Assembly: GCA_944320765.1 (NCBI GenBank)
Contig: CALUIS010000010.1
Location: forward strand, 1 to 64,000
Direction: 5' to 3'
Source of the DNA: an uncultured Paraprevotella sp.
Lineage (GTDB): Bacteria > Bacteroidota > Bacteroidia > Bacteroidales > Bacteroidaceae
Length of the DNA stretch: 64,000 nt
Part shown: piece by piece, positions 34,625 through 43,709 of the stretch
Position numbering within the stretch: the first letter of the stretch is position 1
Layout of the letters: every line of letters begins with the position of its first letter
Notes under the pieces: generated by a model
Seen by the model: the letters and a program-made list of their open reading frames with translations, nothing else
What the model was told of the DNA's origin: nothing
Databases searched by the model: none
Position numbers and translations under genes: made by a program

Positions 34625-35368
34625 ATGTTTGAGACTGAAAGAGACACATACCTGAAAAGACACGGCTTTGAGGCGGCAAGCCTCAAGGCCGTGCTTTTTG
34701 ACATGGACGGCGTGCTGTTCGACTCGATGCCCAACCATGCCTCTTCCTGGACGCGGGCCATGGCGCAGTTCGGCCTGCACATCACTCCCGAAGAGGCTTA
34801 CGAGAACGAAGGACGGACCGGACACGGCACCATCAACATCCTGACCCGCCGCCAATGGGGCCGCGACGCCACCGAAGAGGAATGGAAAAAAATGTATGAC
34901 GCCAAGTCCGAACTGTTCAAGCAATGCCCCGAAGCCCCGCAAATGCCGGGAGCCTGCGGACTGCTGCAAAAGGTGAAGGCCGAAGGGCTGACACCCGTCC
35001 TGGTGACCGGTTCGGGCCAGCTGAGCCTCATCGACCGGCTGAACCGCAACTTCCCCGGCATCTTCCGGAAAGAACTCATGGTGACGAGCTTCGACGTGAA
35101 GCACGGGAAGCCCGCCCCCGAACCCTACCTCATGGGGCTGCAGAAAGCGGGCATCCGCCCGTGGGAAGGCATCGTGGTGGAAAACGCCCCGTTGGGCGTA
35201 CAGGCCGGCACGGCGGCCGGCATCTTCACCATCGCCGTCAACACCGGCCCGCTGCCCGACCAGACCCTGCTCGACGCCGGAGCCGACCTGCTCTTCCCGT
35301 CCATGCAGGCCCTTTGCGACCAGTGGGAGGAAGTGCGCCGGACCTTCACCGCCACAATCTCTATCTGA
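34625..35368 (+). CDS. HAD-superfamily phosphatase (beta-phosphoglucomutase-like)
   Basis: A 247-residue HAD protein of subclass I. Motif I is LFDMDGVLFDSMP (nucleophile and acid/base Asp near residues 29 and 31), motif II is VLVTGSG with the Ser/Thr, and motif III/IV are KHGKPAPEPY and GIVVENAPLGV. The usual acidic motif IV reads ENA, with Glu and Asn, as in beta-phosphoglucomutase-like and phosphatase branches. A helical cap lies between motifs I and II. Substrate is probably a small sugar phosphate. It starts 4 bases after pgi and belongs to the same operon. Confidence 0.88.
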   Translation: MFETERDTYLKRHGFEAASLKAVLFDMDGVLFDSMPNHASSWTRAMAQFGLHITPEEAYENEGRTGHGTINILTRRQWGRDATEEEWKKMYDAKSELFKQCPEAPQMPGACGLLQKVKAEGLTPVLVTGSGQLSLIDRLNRNFPGIFRKELMVTSFDVKHGKPAPEPYLMGLQKAGIRPWEGIVVENAPLGVQAGTAAGIFTIAVNTGPLPDQTLLDAGADLLFPSMQALCDQWEEVRRTFTATISI

Positions 35369-35392
35369 AACATTGCATTACAGAATCAAGCC

Positions 35393-35818
35393 ATGAAACT
35401 ATCCGAATTCCTACAGCATGACCGTTTCGCCCGCCAAGCCGGCGCGGAACTCCTCACCATCGAACCGGGCTACGCCAAAGCCCGTATGGAAATCACCCCC
35501 GACCACCTCAACGCGGCCGGAGTATGCCAGGGCGGCGCCCTCTTCACCCTGGCCGACCTGGCCTTCGCCGCCGTGGCCAACAGCTACGGGCAGGTGACCT
35601 TGTCGCTCACCGCCCACATCACGTTCCTGAAAGCGGTGTCCGAAGGATGGCTCTATGCGGAAGCCCGGGAAGTGTACCACCACAGCCGCATCCCCTACAT
35701 CGAGGTGCGCATCAGCCAGGAAGACGGCACGCCCGTGGCCATCATGACCAGTTCGGGATACCGCAAGAAGGACACCCTGCCCGTAGCCCCCCTCACCGAC
35801 ACAACAGGACAGCCATGA
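35393..35818 (+). CDS. Hotdog-fold thioesterase, PaaI family
   Basis: A 141-residue hotdog protein of the PaaI acyl-CoA thioesterase type. The pattern HLNAAGVCQGGALFTLADLAFA is the family's long helix preceded by the catalytic GGxxxxLAD region, and LSLTAHITFLKAVSEG and VYHHSRIPYIEVRI are the following strands. It probably hydrolyses acyl- or aryl-CoA thioesters in the cytoplasm as a tetramer. Its TGA overlaps the ATG of the response regulator (ATGA at 35815), so it is translationally coupled to the two-component system, an unexpected pairing. Confidence 0.9.
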   Translation: MKLSEFLQHDRFARQAGAELLTIEPGYAKARMEITPDHLNAAGVCQGGALFTLADLAFAAVANSYGQVTLSLTAHITFLKAVSEGWLYAEAREVYHHSRIPYIEVRISQEDGTPVAIMTSSGYRKKDTLPVAPLTDTTGQP

Positions 35819-36495
35819 AGATTCTGCTCGTAGAAGACGAAAAGGAACTGCGCGACACGGTCAAGGCCTATCTGGAACGCGAGAAGTTCGTGGTGGAATG
35901 CGCGGAAGACTACCCCGCCGCCATGTCCAAAATCAACGACTACGACTATGACTGCGTGCTGCTGGACATCATGCTGCCCGGCGGAAGCGGCCTCTCCGTC
36001 CTGGCCCACCTCAAACGGACGCGCAAGCAGGAGAGCGTCATCATCATCTCGGCCAAAGATTCCATTGACGACAAGGTGGAAGGCCTTGACTTGGGAGCGG
36101 ACGACTACCTGGCCAAGCCGTTCCACCTGGCGGAACTCAACGCACGGGTGAAATCCCTGCTCCGCCGCAAGAAGGCGGGAGGCGACACCAGCATCGTGAT
36201 AGGAAACCTGACCCTGACCCCCGACACGCGGAAAGTGTCGGTGGACGGCACGGAGCTAAGCCTCAACCGCAAGGAATTCGACCTGCTGTACTACTTCATG
36301 AGCAACCCCAACCGCCTCATCAACCGCACGGCCCTGGCCGAATCGGTCTGGGGCGACCACATCGACCAGGCCGACAGCCTCGACTTCATCTACTCCCAGG
36401 TGAAAAACCTGCGCAAGAAGATGAAGGCCGCCGGCGCGCAAGCCGAAATCAAGGCCGTATACGGCTTCGGATACAAACTGTCTTTCGACCCTTAA
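35815..36495 (+). CDS. OmpR-family response regulator
   Basis: The start at 35815, overlapping the thioesterase stop, gives a 226-residue regulator; a longer open frame upstream is only the shadow of the thioesterase gene. Residues 1-115 are the receiver domain with acidic pocket VEDEK, phospho-acceptor Asp51 in VLLDIMLPGGSG and the conserved Lys in IISAKDS. Residues about 125-225 are a winged-helix DNA-binding domain of OmpR/PhoB type (LSLNRKEFDLLYYFMSNPN, GFGYKLSFD). The cognate histidine kinase follows 15 bases downstream. Confidence 0.95.
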   Translation: MKILLVEDEKELRDTVKAYLEREKFVVECAEDYPAAMSKINDYDYDCVLLDIMLPGGSGLSVLAHLKRTRKQESVIIISAKDSIDDKVEGLDLGADDYLAKPFHLAELNARVKSLLRRKKAGGDTSIVIGNLTLTPDTRKVSVDGTELSLNRKEFDLLYYFMSNPNRLINRTALAESVWGDHIDQADSLDFIYSQVKNLRKKMKAAGAQAEIKAVYGFGYKLSFDP

Positions 36496-36510
36496 CCCAC
36501 CACAACCCGC

Positions 36511-37782
36511 ATGAGACTCCTGCGCTACACCCACTTGAACCTCTCCGTGCTGCTCTTCCTGCTGCTCGGCGGATGGGGCACGTTCTTCTATTTCACCATC
36601 ATCGACGAAGTGATGGACGAGACGGACGACGCCCTGGACAACTACCGCGACATCATCGTGGGCAAAATCCTGGCCGACTCCACCCTGCTGACTTCCGAAG
36701 ACCAGGTCATCCACAGCTACAGCATCCGCCCCATCACCCCGGAAAAAGCGGAAAACTACCGCGAACGCTTCTACGACGGGAAAGTATACATCGAAACGGA
36801 GAACGAGTTCGAGCCTGTGCGTATCATGAAATCCTGCTTCATGGCCACCGACCTGCAATACTACGAGCTGGAACTGCGGCTCTCCACGCTGGAACGCGAC
36901 GACCTGATCGCCGCCATCCTGAAATACCTCGTGGCACTCTACGCCGTGCTGCTCTGCTGCCTCGTGTTCTCCACGCGCCTCATCCTCAAATCCGTGTTCC
37001 GCCCGCTCGACCGCCTGCTGGAATGGCTTAAGACCGTGACCCCCGGACAGCCGGCCCCGCCACTGGACCCCCATACGCGCATCCTTGAATTCCGCACCCT
37101 GAACCGCGCCGCCCTCGACATGCACGAACGGACGGAAAAGGCCTACCGCGAACAGAAAGAGTTCATCGAGAACGCCTCCCACGAGCTACAAACCCCGCTG
37201 GCCATCGTGCGCGGCAAGCTGGAACTGCTGGCCGACCATGACAACCTGAACGAAGAGGAACTGAAGGAAATCGACGACATGTACCGCAGCCTGAACCGCG
37301 CCGTACAGCTCAACAAATCCCTGCTCCTGCTCTCGCGCATCCAAAACGGGCAGTTCACCCAGACCACGGAAGTGGCCATGGCACCGCACGTCCGGCAGAC
37401 CGTGGAGATGCTCTCGGACATCTACGAAGACAAAAAACTTTCCTTCGGTATCCGGGAAGAAGGGGGCTGCACAGCCCGGATGGACGAATCGCTGGCCCAT
37501 ACCCTGCTGGCCAACCTCATCAAGAATGCCATCGTCCATAGCCCGGACGGGGGACATGTCGATGTACGTGTCGGCTCCCGCGAAGTGGAAATCAGCAACG
37601 ACGGCCCCTCCGCCCTTGACCCTCGCCAGATATTCCGCCGCTTCCACAAAGGCGACACGCTCCACAAGGAATCCACCGGACTGGGCCTCTCCATCGCACA
37701 GTCCATCGCCTCTCTATATAATATAGGTATAGACTACCGCTATGACGGGCGGCATCACTTCACGTTAAAATTCCCAAAATAG
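36511..37782 (+). CDS. Sensor histidine kinase
   Basis: A 423-residue inner-membrane kinase. Two transmembrane segments (about 10-32 and 134-158) enclose a periplasmic sensor of about 100 residues that shows no known fold by eye. The dimerisation domain has the phospho-accepting His224 in NASHELQTPLAIV, and the ATPase domain shows LANLIKNAIVHSPDGG (N box), VEISNDGP (G1) and STGLGLSIAQSI (G2). All catalytic motifs are intact. It pairs with the response regulator just upstream; the two PepSY-like exported proteins downstream may be targets or sensors of the pathway (inference). Confidence 0.95.
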   Translation: MRLLRYTHLNLSVLLFLLLGGWGTFFYFTIIDEVMDETDDALDNYRDIIVGKILADSTLLTSEDQVIHSYSIRPITPEKAENYRERFYDGKVYIETENEFEPVRIMKSCFMATDLQYYELELRLSTLERDDLIAAILKYLVALYAVLLCCLVFSTRLILKSVFRPLDRLLEWLKTVTPGQPAPPLDPHTRILEFRTLNRAALDMHERTEKAYREQKEFIENASHELQTPLAIVRGKLELLADHDNLNEEELKEIDDMYRSLNRAVQLNKSLLLLSRIQNGQFTQTTEVAMAPHVRQTVEMLSDIYEDKKLSFGIREEGGCTARMDESLAHTLLANLIKNAIVHSPDGGHVDVRVGSREVEISNDGPSALDPRQIFRRFHKGDTLHKESTGLGLSIAQSIASLYNIGIDYRYDGRHHFTLKFPK

Positions 37783-37826
37783 GGACATCCGGCAGAAGTT
37801 TCCCAATTCTTTCCAAATTCATCCCC

Positions 37827-37834
37827 TTACTTTG
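37827..37834 (+). promoter_or_regulatory. -7 box for the PepSY-like gene
   Basis: TTACTTTG, a common variant of TAnnTTTG, lies 42 bases before the preferred start at 37877 and within the longer open frame, supporting the shorter start. Confidence 0.5.
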
Positions 37835-37876
37835 CGGTACAGAAACGAGATTACCAACCCTCAAAAACGTACCGTC

Positions 37877-38320
37877 ATGAAGAAGACAATAGCCATACTG
37901 GCCGTGGGATTCATCGTCTCCGCCACGGCGTGCGCCGACCGCAAGGATGTCATCACCCGCAACACCGGCGACCTTCCCGCTCCCGCACAGGCCACCCTGA
38001 ACAAGGAATTCCCGGAGGGCAAGGTGTCCTACATCAAGATTGAGAAGGAACTGTTCCAGTCCACCACCTACGAGGTGCAGTTCGTCCATGGCGCGGAAAT
38101 AGCCTTCAACAGCAAGGGCGAATGGATAGAAGTGGACTGCAAGCGGGAAGCCGTGCCGGCCTCTTTCATCCCCGCGCCCATCAAAAGCCAGACGGACGAC
38201 ATGTTCCCCGGCGAAAGCATCACCAAAATCGAGAAGGATTCCCGCGACTACGAAGTGGAGCTTTCCAACGGTGTGGAGCTGAAGTTCGACAAGAGATTCC
38301 AGCTACGCGAAGTGGATTGA
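37877..38320 (+). CDS. PepSY-like (DUF2874) exported protein
   Basis: With the start at 37877 the protein has 147 residues and an export signal ending near ATACADR, with a Cys that may be lipidated. The mature part holds two beta-alpha-beta units of the PepSY-like DUF2874 family: FPEGKVSYIKIEKELFQSTTYEVQF with FNSKGEWIEVDCKRE, then FPGESITKIEKDSRDYEVEL with GVELKFDKRFQLREVD. DUF2874 proteins are periplasmic, often encoded beside two-component systems in Bacteroidota, and may bind or inhibit partners; their activity is not established. A promoter separates it from the histidine kinase. Confidence 0.85.
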   Translation: MKKTIAILAVGFIVSATACADRKDVITRNTGDLPAPAQATLNKEFPEGKVSYIKIEKELFQSTTYEVQFVHGAEIAFNSKGEWIEVDCKREAVPASFIPAPIKSQTDDMFPGESITKIEKDSRDYEVELSNGVELKFDKRFQLREVD

Positions 38321-38376
38321 CCCATCCCCAAATCAGACACTAAATCTTATCTATTCACCCATAAAAAAGTACTACA

Positions 38377-39309
38377 ATGAAAGACTTGATGAAGAAAATA
38401 TGGAAACCGGGCCTGGCACTGATGCTGCTTTCCGCCCCCGTACTGTTCGCCTGCGACGATGATGACGACAAGGACGAAGCATTCAACCCGCAAGTAGCCC
38501 AACTGGCCACCACGCGCTATCCGGGGGCTACCGTGACGAAAACCGAACGCGAACCTTTCGGCTACGAAATCGAGATGTGGATCGACGGCACGGAAGCCGA
38601 CATGTACGTGGACCACAACCTCCAATGGCTCCGCACCGAGTTCGAGGACATGCCGTGGACATCGCTCCCCACAGCCGTCACCACGGCTTTCGACGCATCC
38701 GGCTACACTTTCAATCCCTACGAGGATGACGTGGACCGCATCGAATACCCCTACGGTGACACCACCGCCGAGTACTACCGCATCGAGCTGGACCGCGAAC
38801 CCAAAGACATCATCCTGCTCTACAATCCGGACGGCACGCCCTACCAGACCGGCGGAAACACATCCGGCGGAGGTGACACGACCGGCGGAAACACACCAGA
38901 CGGCAATAACCCAGACGGAGGAACGCAAGGCACGATAGACCGGCAAGCCATCACCGATGCCGTGACCAGCCGCTATCCCGGAGCCACCGCCGTGGAGGTT
39001 GACCGCGAGCCATACGGCTACGAAGCCCAGTTCTACCTGAACGGGCAGGAGGCAGACATGCACTTCGACACCAATTACCAATGGCTCTACACCGAGTTCG
39101 AGGACATGCCTTACGCATCGCTCCCCACAGCCGTTACCGCAGCCTTTGAAGCTACCGGCTATTCCTTCAATCCTTATGAGGATGACGTGGACCGCATCGA
39201 ATATCCCGACGGTGACACCACCGCCGAGTACTACCGCATCGAGCTGGACCGCGAGCCGACGGACACCGTCCTGCTCTACAATCCGGACGGCACGCCAAGA
39301 ACCCGTTAA
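38377..39309 (+). CDS. Lipoprotein with two tandem PepSY-like domains
   Basis: A 310-residue lipoprotein (lipobox VLFAC, Cys near residue 26) with a DDDDDKD stretch after the Cys. Two PepSY-like modules of about 120 residues (about 35-155 and 185-305) are joined by a Gly/Thr/Asn-rich linker (GGNTSGGGDTTGGN...). The modules are near-duplicates: NPYEDDVDRIEYP and GDTTAEYYRIELDREP occur in both and long stretches are identical at the DNA level (about 38718-38805 and 39168-39255). This indicates a recent internal duplication or gene conversion. It follows the single PepSY-like gene by 56 bases. Confidence 0.87.
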   Translation: MKDLMKKIWKPGLALMLLSAPVLFACDDDDDKDEAFNPQVAQLATTRYPGATVTKTEREPFGYEIEMWIDGTEADMYVDHNLQWLRTEFEDMPWTSLPTAVTTAFDASGYTFNPYEDDVDRIEYPYGDTTAEYYRIELDREPKDIILLYNPDGTPYQTGGNTSGGGDTTGGNTPDGNNPDGGTQGTIDRQAITDAVTSRYPGATAVEVDREPYGYEAQFYLNGQEADMHFDTNYQWLYTEFEDMPYASLPTAVTAAFEATGYSFNPYEDDVDRIEYPDGDTTAEYYRIELDREPTDTVLLYNPDGTPRTR

Positions 39310-39338
39310 AGCACTCAAGCCCCACTCAGATTAAGCCC

Positions 39339-39376
39339 ATCCGGCGGTCTTCTTTCCCCAAAGAAGGCTGCCGGAT
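39339..39376 (+). terminator. Hairpin after the PepSY-like genes
   Basis: ATCCGGCGGTCTTCTTT pairs with AAAGAAGGCTGCCGGAT around CCCC. The stem is strong but no T-run follows, so it may be a Rho-dependent or RNA-stabilising end. Confidence 0.5.
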
Positions 39377-39465
39377 GCTGATATGGCAGCATAAGAGAAC
39401 CTTTAAGACTTGCTTGTTTCAAAATAAAATCGTTCCTTTGTATCTATCAAAAGCGACGAACCATC

Positions 39466-41052
39466 ATGAAGTATCCGATAGGTATCCAAAGTTTCAGCCA
39501 CCTGAGAGAGGACGGTTACGTGTATGTGGACAAGACCGCCCTGATATACCAATTGGTCAAGAACGGAAAGGTCTATTTCCTCAGCCGCCCCCGCCGTTTC
39601 GGCAAGAGCCTGCTGGTGTCCACCCTCAAATGCTACTTCGAGGGGAAGAAAGACCTGTTCAAGGGGCTGGCCATGGAAAAGCTGGAGACCGAATGGAAGG
39701 AGTATCCAGTGTTCCACATCGACTTCAATGGGGACAACTTCACCCAACCCGGCACGCTGGAAAAGAAAATAGAATACCACATCGCCACATGGGAGACCGT
39801 ATATGGGAAGAACCCGCTGGCCACCACCATGGGAGACCGATTCGCCTACGTACTGTCCCAAGCCCGTAAACGCCACGGCCGCAGATGCGTGGTGTTGATT
39901 GACGAATATGAAAAACCCATCCTCGACGTGCTCGACACGGGATTGAAAGTGAAGGTGGGTGAACAAGACATGCTTCTGGAGGACTGGCACCGCGAAATCC
40001 TGAAAGGATTCTATTCCGTGTTCAAGGCGGCGGACGACGACCTGCAGTTCGTGCTGCTGACCGGCGTGACGAAATTCTCACAAGTCAGCGTGTTCAGCGG
40101 ATTTAACCAGCCGGCCGACATCAGCATGTCGGAAGACTATGAGACGCTGTGCGGCATCACGCAGGAGGAGCTGGAACGATATTTCCCGGAACCCGTCGCC
40201 ACGCTGGCCAAGAAGTACCGCACCACGCCGGAAGAAATGCTGGAAATGCTGAAACGACGCTACGATGGTTACCACTTCAGCGGCAACCTGACGGACGTGT
40301 ACAATCCATTCAGCCTGCTGAACGCTTTTTCAATGAAAGAACTGCGCGACTACTGGTTTGCCAGCGGCACGCCGACCTACCTGATACGCCTGCTAAACCA
40401 CACCCACGAGGACCTGAACGAACTGACCGGAAGGTATTACGCCCCCCGGGAGTTTGTGGACTACAAGGCCGACGTGGAGCGTCCGTTGCCGATGATATAC
40501 CAAAGCGGCTACCTGACCATCAAGGACTATGACCTGGATTTTGGCACGTTCCTGCTGGACTTTCCCAACAACGAAGTCAAGAACGGGTTCATATCTTTAG
40601 CAGCTTCGGACTATCTGAAACCTAAAGAAAATCTGAACAGTTGGATTCGTGATGCCGTTTTGGCTATGCGCAAAGGTGACGTAGACGGTCTGCGCGACCT
40701 ATTCACCTCTTTCCTTTCCAGCATCCCCTACACCATGCGCCGCAAGGAGGACGAGCGCGAGCGCGAACGGTATTTCCACTACACGTTCTACCTCATTTTC
40801 CGCCTCATCAGCGTCTATACGGCCTATACGGAAAAGGCACAGAGCCAAGGCCGCGTGGACTGCATCGTGGAGACACCGGACTACATCTACATCTTCGAGT
40901 TCAAACTGGACGGCACGGCCGGCGAGGCCCTGGCACAGATAGAGGAGAAAGGCTATGCACGCCCCTACGGTTCAGACAGCCGACAGCTATATAAGATAGG
41001 TGTGAACTTCTCCTCCGCCACGGGGACGGTGGAGGATTGGAAAGTCGGCTAA
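39466..41052 (+). CDS. AAA-ATPase with PD-(D/E)XK nuclease-like domain
   Basis: A 528-residue protein of the AAA-ATPase/DUF1703 type common in gut Bacteroidales. The N-terminal ATPase (about 1-330) has Walker A SRPRRFGKSLLVS and Walker B CVVLIDEYEKPILD. The C-terminal third resembles a PD-(D/E)XK nuclease fold, with DCIVETPDYIYIFEFKLDG giving the acidic and E-x-K residues. These proteins often occur in many copies per genome and their function is unproven; links to mobile DNA or defence have been suggested from fold alone. It stands alone between two unrelated units. Confidence 0.88.
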   Translation: MKYPIGIQSFSHLREDGYVYVDKTALIYQLVKNGKVYFLSRPRRFGKSLLVSTLKCYFEGKKDLFKGLAMEKLETEWKEYPVFHIDFNGDNFTQPGTLEKKIEYHIATWETVYGKNPLATTMGDRFAYVLSQARKRHGRRCVVLIDEYEKPILDVLDTGLKVKVGEQDMLLEDWHREILKGFYSVFKAADDDLQFVLLTGVTKFSQVSVFSGFNQPADISMSEDYETLCGITQEELERYFPEPVATLAKKYRTTPEEMLEMLKRRYDGYHFSGNLTDVYNPFSLLNAFSMKELRDYWFASGTPTYLIRLLNHTHEDLNELTGRYYAPREFVDYKADVERPLPMIYQSGYLTIKDYDLDFGTFLLDFPNNEVKNGFISLAASDYLKPKENLNSWIRDAVLAMRKGDVDGLRDLFTSFLSSIPYTMRRKEDERERERYFHYTFYLIFRLISVYTAYTEKAQSQGRVDCIVETPDYIYIFEFKLDGTAGEALAQIEEKGYARPYGSDSRQLYKIGVNFSSATGTVEDWKVG

Positions 41053-41069
41053 ATCCGTCTATATCCATC

Positions 41070-42392
41070 TCACTCCACCCCTCTGAGCGGTTCGTTCTCC
41101 TCGGGAATGACTTTCTTCGCGCTGGTCTTCGCCCCCAACTTGATGAGTTTGTTGGCCGCGCCCACCACGCTCAGGCGACCGTCCTTCAGCTTGTCGACCG
41201 CCTTCTGATAGGCGGTGGAAGCATCCTGCAACTTCTGCCCCATCGTCTCGAAATGGCCGATGAAGTCGGCCACGCGGTCGAGCAGCATCCGGGCCGTCTC
41301 GAAAATGGCCTCCTGGTTCTGCGCCTGCCGCACCTGCGTCCAGGCAATCTGGATGATGCGCAGAGCCGCCGTCAGGTTCTGTTCGCCCGTGACGAACACC
41401 CCTTTCGAGAAGGCTTCGCGCCATAAGTCCGGTGCCTGGGCCAAAGCCAGCTGGAGCGCCCCCTCGTTAGGCACGAACATGATGACATAGTTCAATGCCT
41501 GACGCGGCGGCTTGATGTAGGCACTGTAATTCTTCCTTGCCAGTTCGTCCACATGGTTTCGCACGCTCTTCACATGCCGCTGCAAAGCGGCGGCTCGTTC
41601 TTCGTCCGTCTCCGCGTTCTGATAATCCACAAAAGCCGTGAGCGACACCTTGGAATCGATGATGGCATCCTTCCCATCGGGATAATGCAGCACGGTGTCG
41701 GGAATCATGCGCTGTCCGGTCTCCTCGTTCAGTATGGCCTTCCCCTGCTTGTCGCGGAGCAACACCTGCTTTTCATAATGCACCCCTTCCGTGAGTCCCT
41801 GGCTCTCCAGCAGCTCGTCCAGAATCAATTCCCCCCAGTTGCCCTGCACCTTGCTCTCATTGCGCAAGGCATTGGCCAACTTGTCCGCCTCAGCCCCGAT
41901 TTCGACCGTACGCCTCATCACGTCCTCTATGGCTTTTTCCAACGTGGCCGTATTCTTGACATGCGTCTCGCGGCTCTGGTCCATCGCCGTACGCATCTGC
42001 CCGATGGTCTCCTTCAGAGGATTGATGATGGCGGACATCTGTTCGGTGTTCTGCCGGGAGAGTTCCTGCGTGCGCTGCCCCAGCATCTCGCGGGTGGCAT
42101 TCTTCAGTTGCTCCTCCACCAACCGGAGCTGCTCTTGGAAATGCCGCTCGCGTTCCTCCCCTTCGTGCAACACCCGCTCGTGGAGTGTCTGCAGTTCCGT
42201 CTCCGCCCGTTGCTTGCCGGAAATCAGTTCCCGGTTTTCGCGGTCTAACGTGTCCGCCCTTGCAGCCAACTTGTCCAATTCCTCTCCCCTTGCTTCCCAC
42301 AAGGTTTTCCAAGATGCCACGCGGGCCTTGGCCCAAAGCCAGACGGCTGCCGCCCCCAGCACCAGCCCTGCCATAAATCCGATAAAATCCAT
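41070..42392 (-). CDS. rmuC: DNA recombination protein RmuC homologue
   Basis: The start at 42392 gives about 440 residues beginning with a membrane segment (MDFIGFMAGLVLGAAAVWLWA); the longer open frame to 42491 begins upstream of the promoter and is rejected. Residues about 25-170 form a long coiled coil (EELDKLAARADTLDRENREL and following), and the RmuC domain follows with EIGAEADKLANALRNESKVQG, WGELILDELLESQGL and YIKPPRQALNYVIMFVPNEGAL. RmuC limits inversions at short inverted repeats in E. coli and has a nuclease-like fold. It is divergent from the DUF362 gene. Confidence 0.9.
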   Translation of the reverse strand: MDFIGFMAGLVLGAAAVWLWAKARVASWKTLWEARGEELDKLAARADTLDRENRELISGKQRAETELQTLHERVLHEGEERERHFQEQLRLVEEQLKNATREMLGQRTQELSRQNTEQMSAIINPLKETIGQMRTAMDQSRETHVKNTATLEKAIEDVMRRTVEIGAEADKLANALRNESKVQGNWGELILDELLESQGLTEGVHYEKQVLLRDKQGKAILNEETGQRMIPDTVLHYPDGKDAIIDSKVSLTAFVDYQNAETDEERAAALQRHVKSVRNHVDELARKNYSAYIKPPRQALNYVIMFVPNEGALQLALAQAPDLWREAFSKGVFVTGEQNLTAALRIIQIAWTQVRQAQNQEAIFETARMLLDRVADFIGHFETMGQKLQDASTAYQKAVDKLKDGRLSVVGAANKLIKLGAKTSAKKVIPEENEPLRGVE

Positions 42393-42422
42393 TCCGTAAT
42401 CCTCCGTCCTTATTTCCGAAAA

Positions 42423-42526
42423 CAAAGGTAACACAAAAAACGGACCGAAGCCCGCTCTTCTAAAAGGAATCCGGGAAAAATACTCTCGCACGAAGCATCA
42501 AAACTCCGGTTTTTTGCCTAATTTTG
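42423..42526. promoter_or_regulatory. Divergent promoters of rmuC and DUF362 gene
   Basis: TACCTTTG on the minus strand (42423-42430) lies 31 bases before the RmuC start; TAATTTTG on the plus strand (42519-42526) lies 26 bases before the DUF362 start. Confidence 0.6.
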
Positions 42527-42551
42527 CGACAACTTAAAGAAAGGACACATC

Positions 42552-43700
42552 ATGAACGAGACAAGCACAACCGGAAAATCGAAAGTCTACTACACGGACT
42601 TCCGCTGCAAAACAGATGAAGGACCTGTGGACAAACTGAAACGCCTCCTCAAGGCAGCCGGTATGGAGCAGATGAATCTGGACGGCAAGTTCGTGGCCAT
42701 CAAAATGCACTTCGGCGAACTCGGCAACCTGAGCTTTCTCCGCCCCAACTACGCCAAAGCCGTGGCGGACTTGGTAAAACAATGCGGGGGCAAACCGTTC
42801 CTCACGGACTGCAACACCTTGTATCCCGGCAGCCGCAAGAACGCCATCGAACATCTCTACTGCGCTTGGGAGAACGGATTCACCCCCATGACCGTAGGAT
42901 GCCCCGTCATCATCGGCGACGGGTTGAAAGGGACGGACGACACCGCCGTACCCGTGGCCGGAGGGGAATATGTGAAGGAAGCCAGAATCGGACGCGCCAT
43001 CATGGATGCCGACGCGTTCATCTCCCTGACGCACTTCAAAGGACATGAGATGACCGGATTCGGCGGAACCATCAAGAACATCGGCATGGGGTGCGGCTCA
43101 CGGGCCGGCAAGAAGGAACAACACTGCAACGGGAAACCCGTCATCAACGAAGAAGCCTGCCGCGGTTGCAAAAGGTGTATGCGCGAATGCGCCAACGACG
43201 GGCTGGTATTCGACGAGACACGGAAGAAAATGACCATAGACCAGACACGCTGCGTGGGATGCGGACGCTGTATCGGGGCCTGCAACTTCGATGCCATCGA
43301 CTTCGCCCAGGATGCCGCCATCAAGGAACTGAACTGCCGCATGGCCGAATATACCAAGGCCGTGGTGGACGGCAGGCCCAACTTCCACGTCTCCATCATC
43401 TGCGACGTGTCCCCCACCTGCGACTGCCATGCGGGCAACGACACGCCCATCATCCCGGACGTGGGCATGTTCGCCTCATTCGACCCCTTGGCTTTGGACC
43501 AAGCCTGCGTGGATGCCTGCCTGAGGCAGACGCCGCTCCCGGGCAGCCAACTGACGGACGAAATGGCCAAGCCGCACTTCCACGACCGCCACGACCATTT
43601 CGACAACACCAACCCCAACACGGAATATAAGACCTGCCTGGAACATGCGGAGAAAATCGGGCTGGGCCGCCGAAACTATGAACTGCTCCGCGTAAAATGA
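42552..43700 (+). CDS. DUF362 protein with two 4Fe-4S clusters
   Basis: A 382-residue cytoplasmic protein. The N-terminal part is the DUF362 domain (MHFGELGNLSFLRPNYAKA, FLTDCNTLYPGSR, SLTHFKGHEMTGFGGTIKN). A ferredoxin-like insert in the middle binds two 4Fe-4S clusters through CRGCKRCMREC (about residues 203-213) and CVGCGRCIGAC (about 235-245). The C-terminal part returns to DUF362 (CDCHAGNDTPIIPDVG). Members of this family probably transfer electrons, but partners and reactions are unknown. It is followed by a GNAT gene 9 bases on and the AGCS symporter. Confidence 0.9.
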   Translation: MNETSTTGKSKVYYTDFRCKTDEGPVDKLKRLLKAAGMEQMNLDGKFVAIKMHFGELGNLSFLRPNYAKAVADLVKQCGGKPFLTDCNTLYPGSRKNAIEHLYCAWENGFTPMTVGCPVIIGDGLKGTDDTAVPVAGGEYVKEARIGRAIMDADAFISLTHFKGHEMTGFGGTIKNIGMGCGSRAGKKEQHCNGKPVINEEACRGCKRCMRECANDGLVFDETRKKMTIDQTRCVGCGRCIGACNFDAIDFAQDAAIKELNCRMAEYTKAVVDGRPNFHVSIICDVSPTCDCHAGNDTPIIPDVGMFASFDPLALDQACVDACLRQTPLPGSQLTDEMAKPHFHDRHDHFDNTNPNTEYKTCLEHAEKIGLGRRNYELLRVK

Positions 43701-43709
43701 AACGACCCT

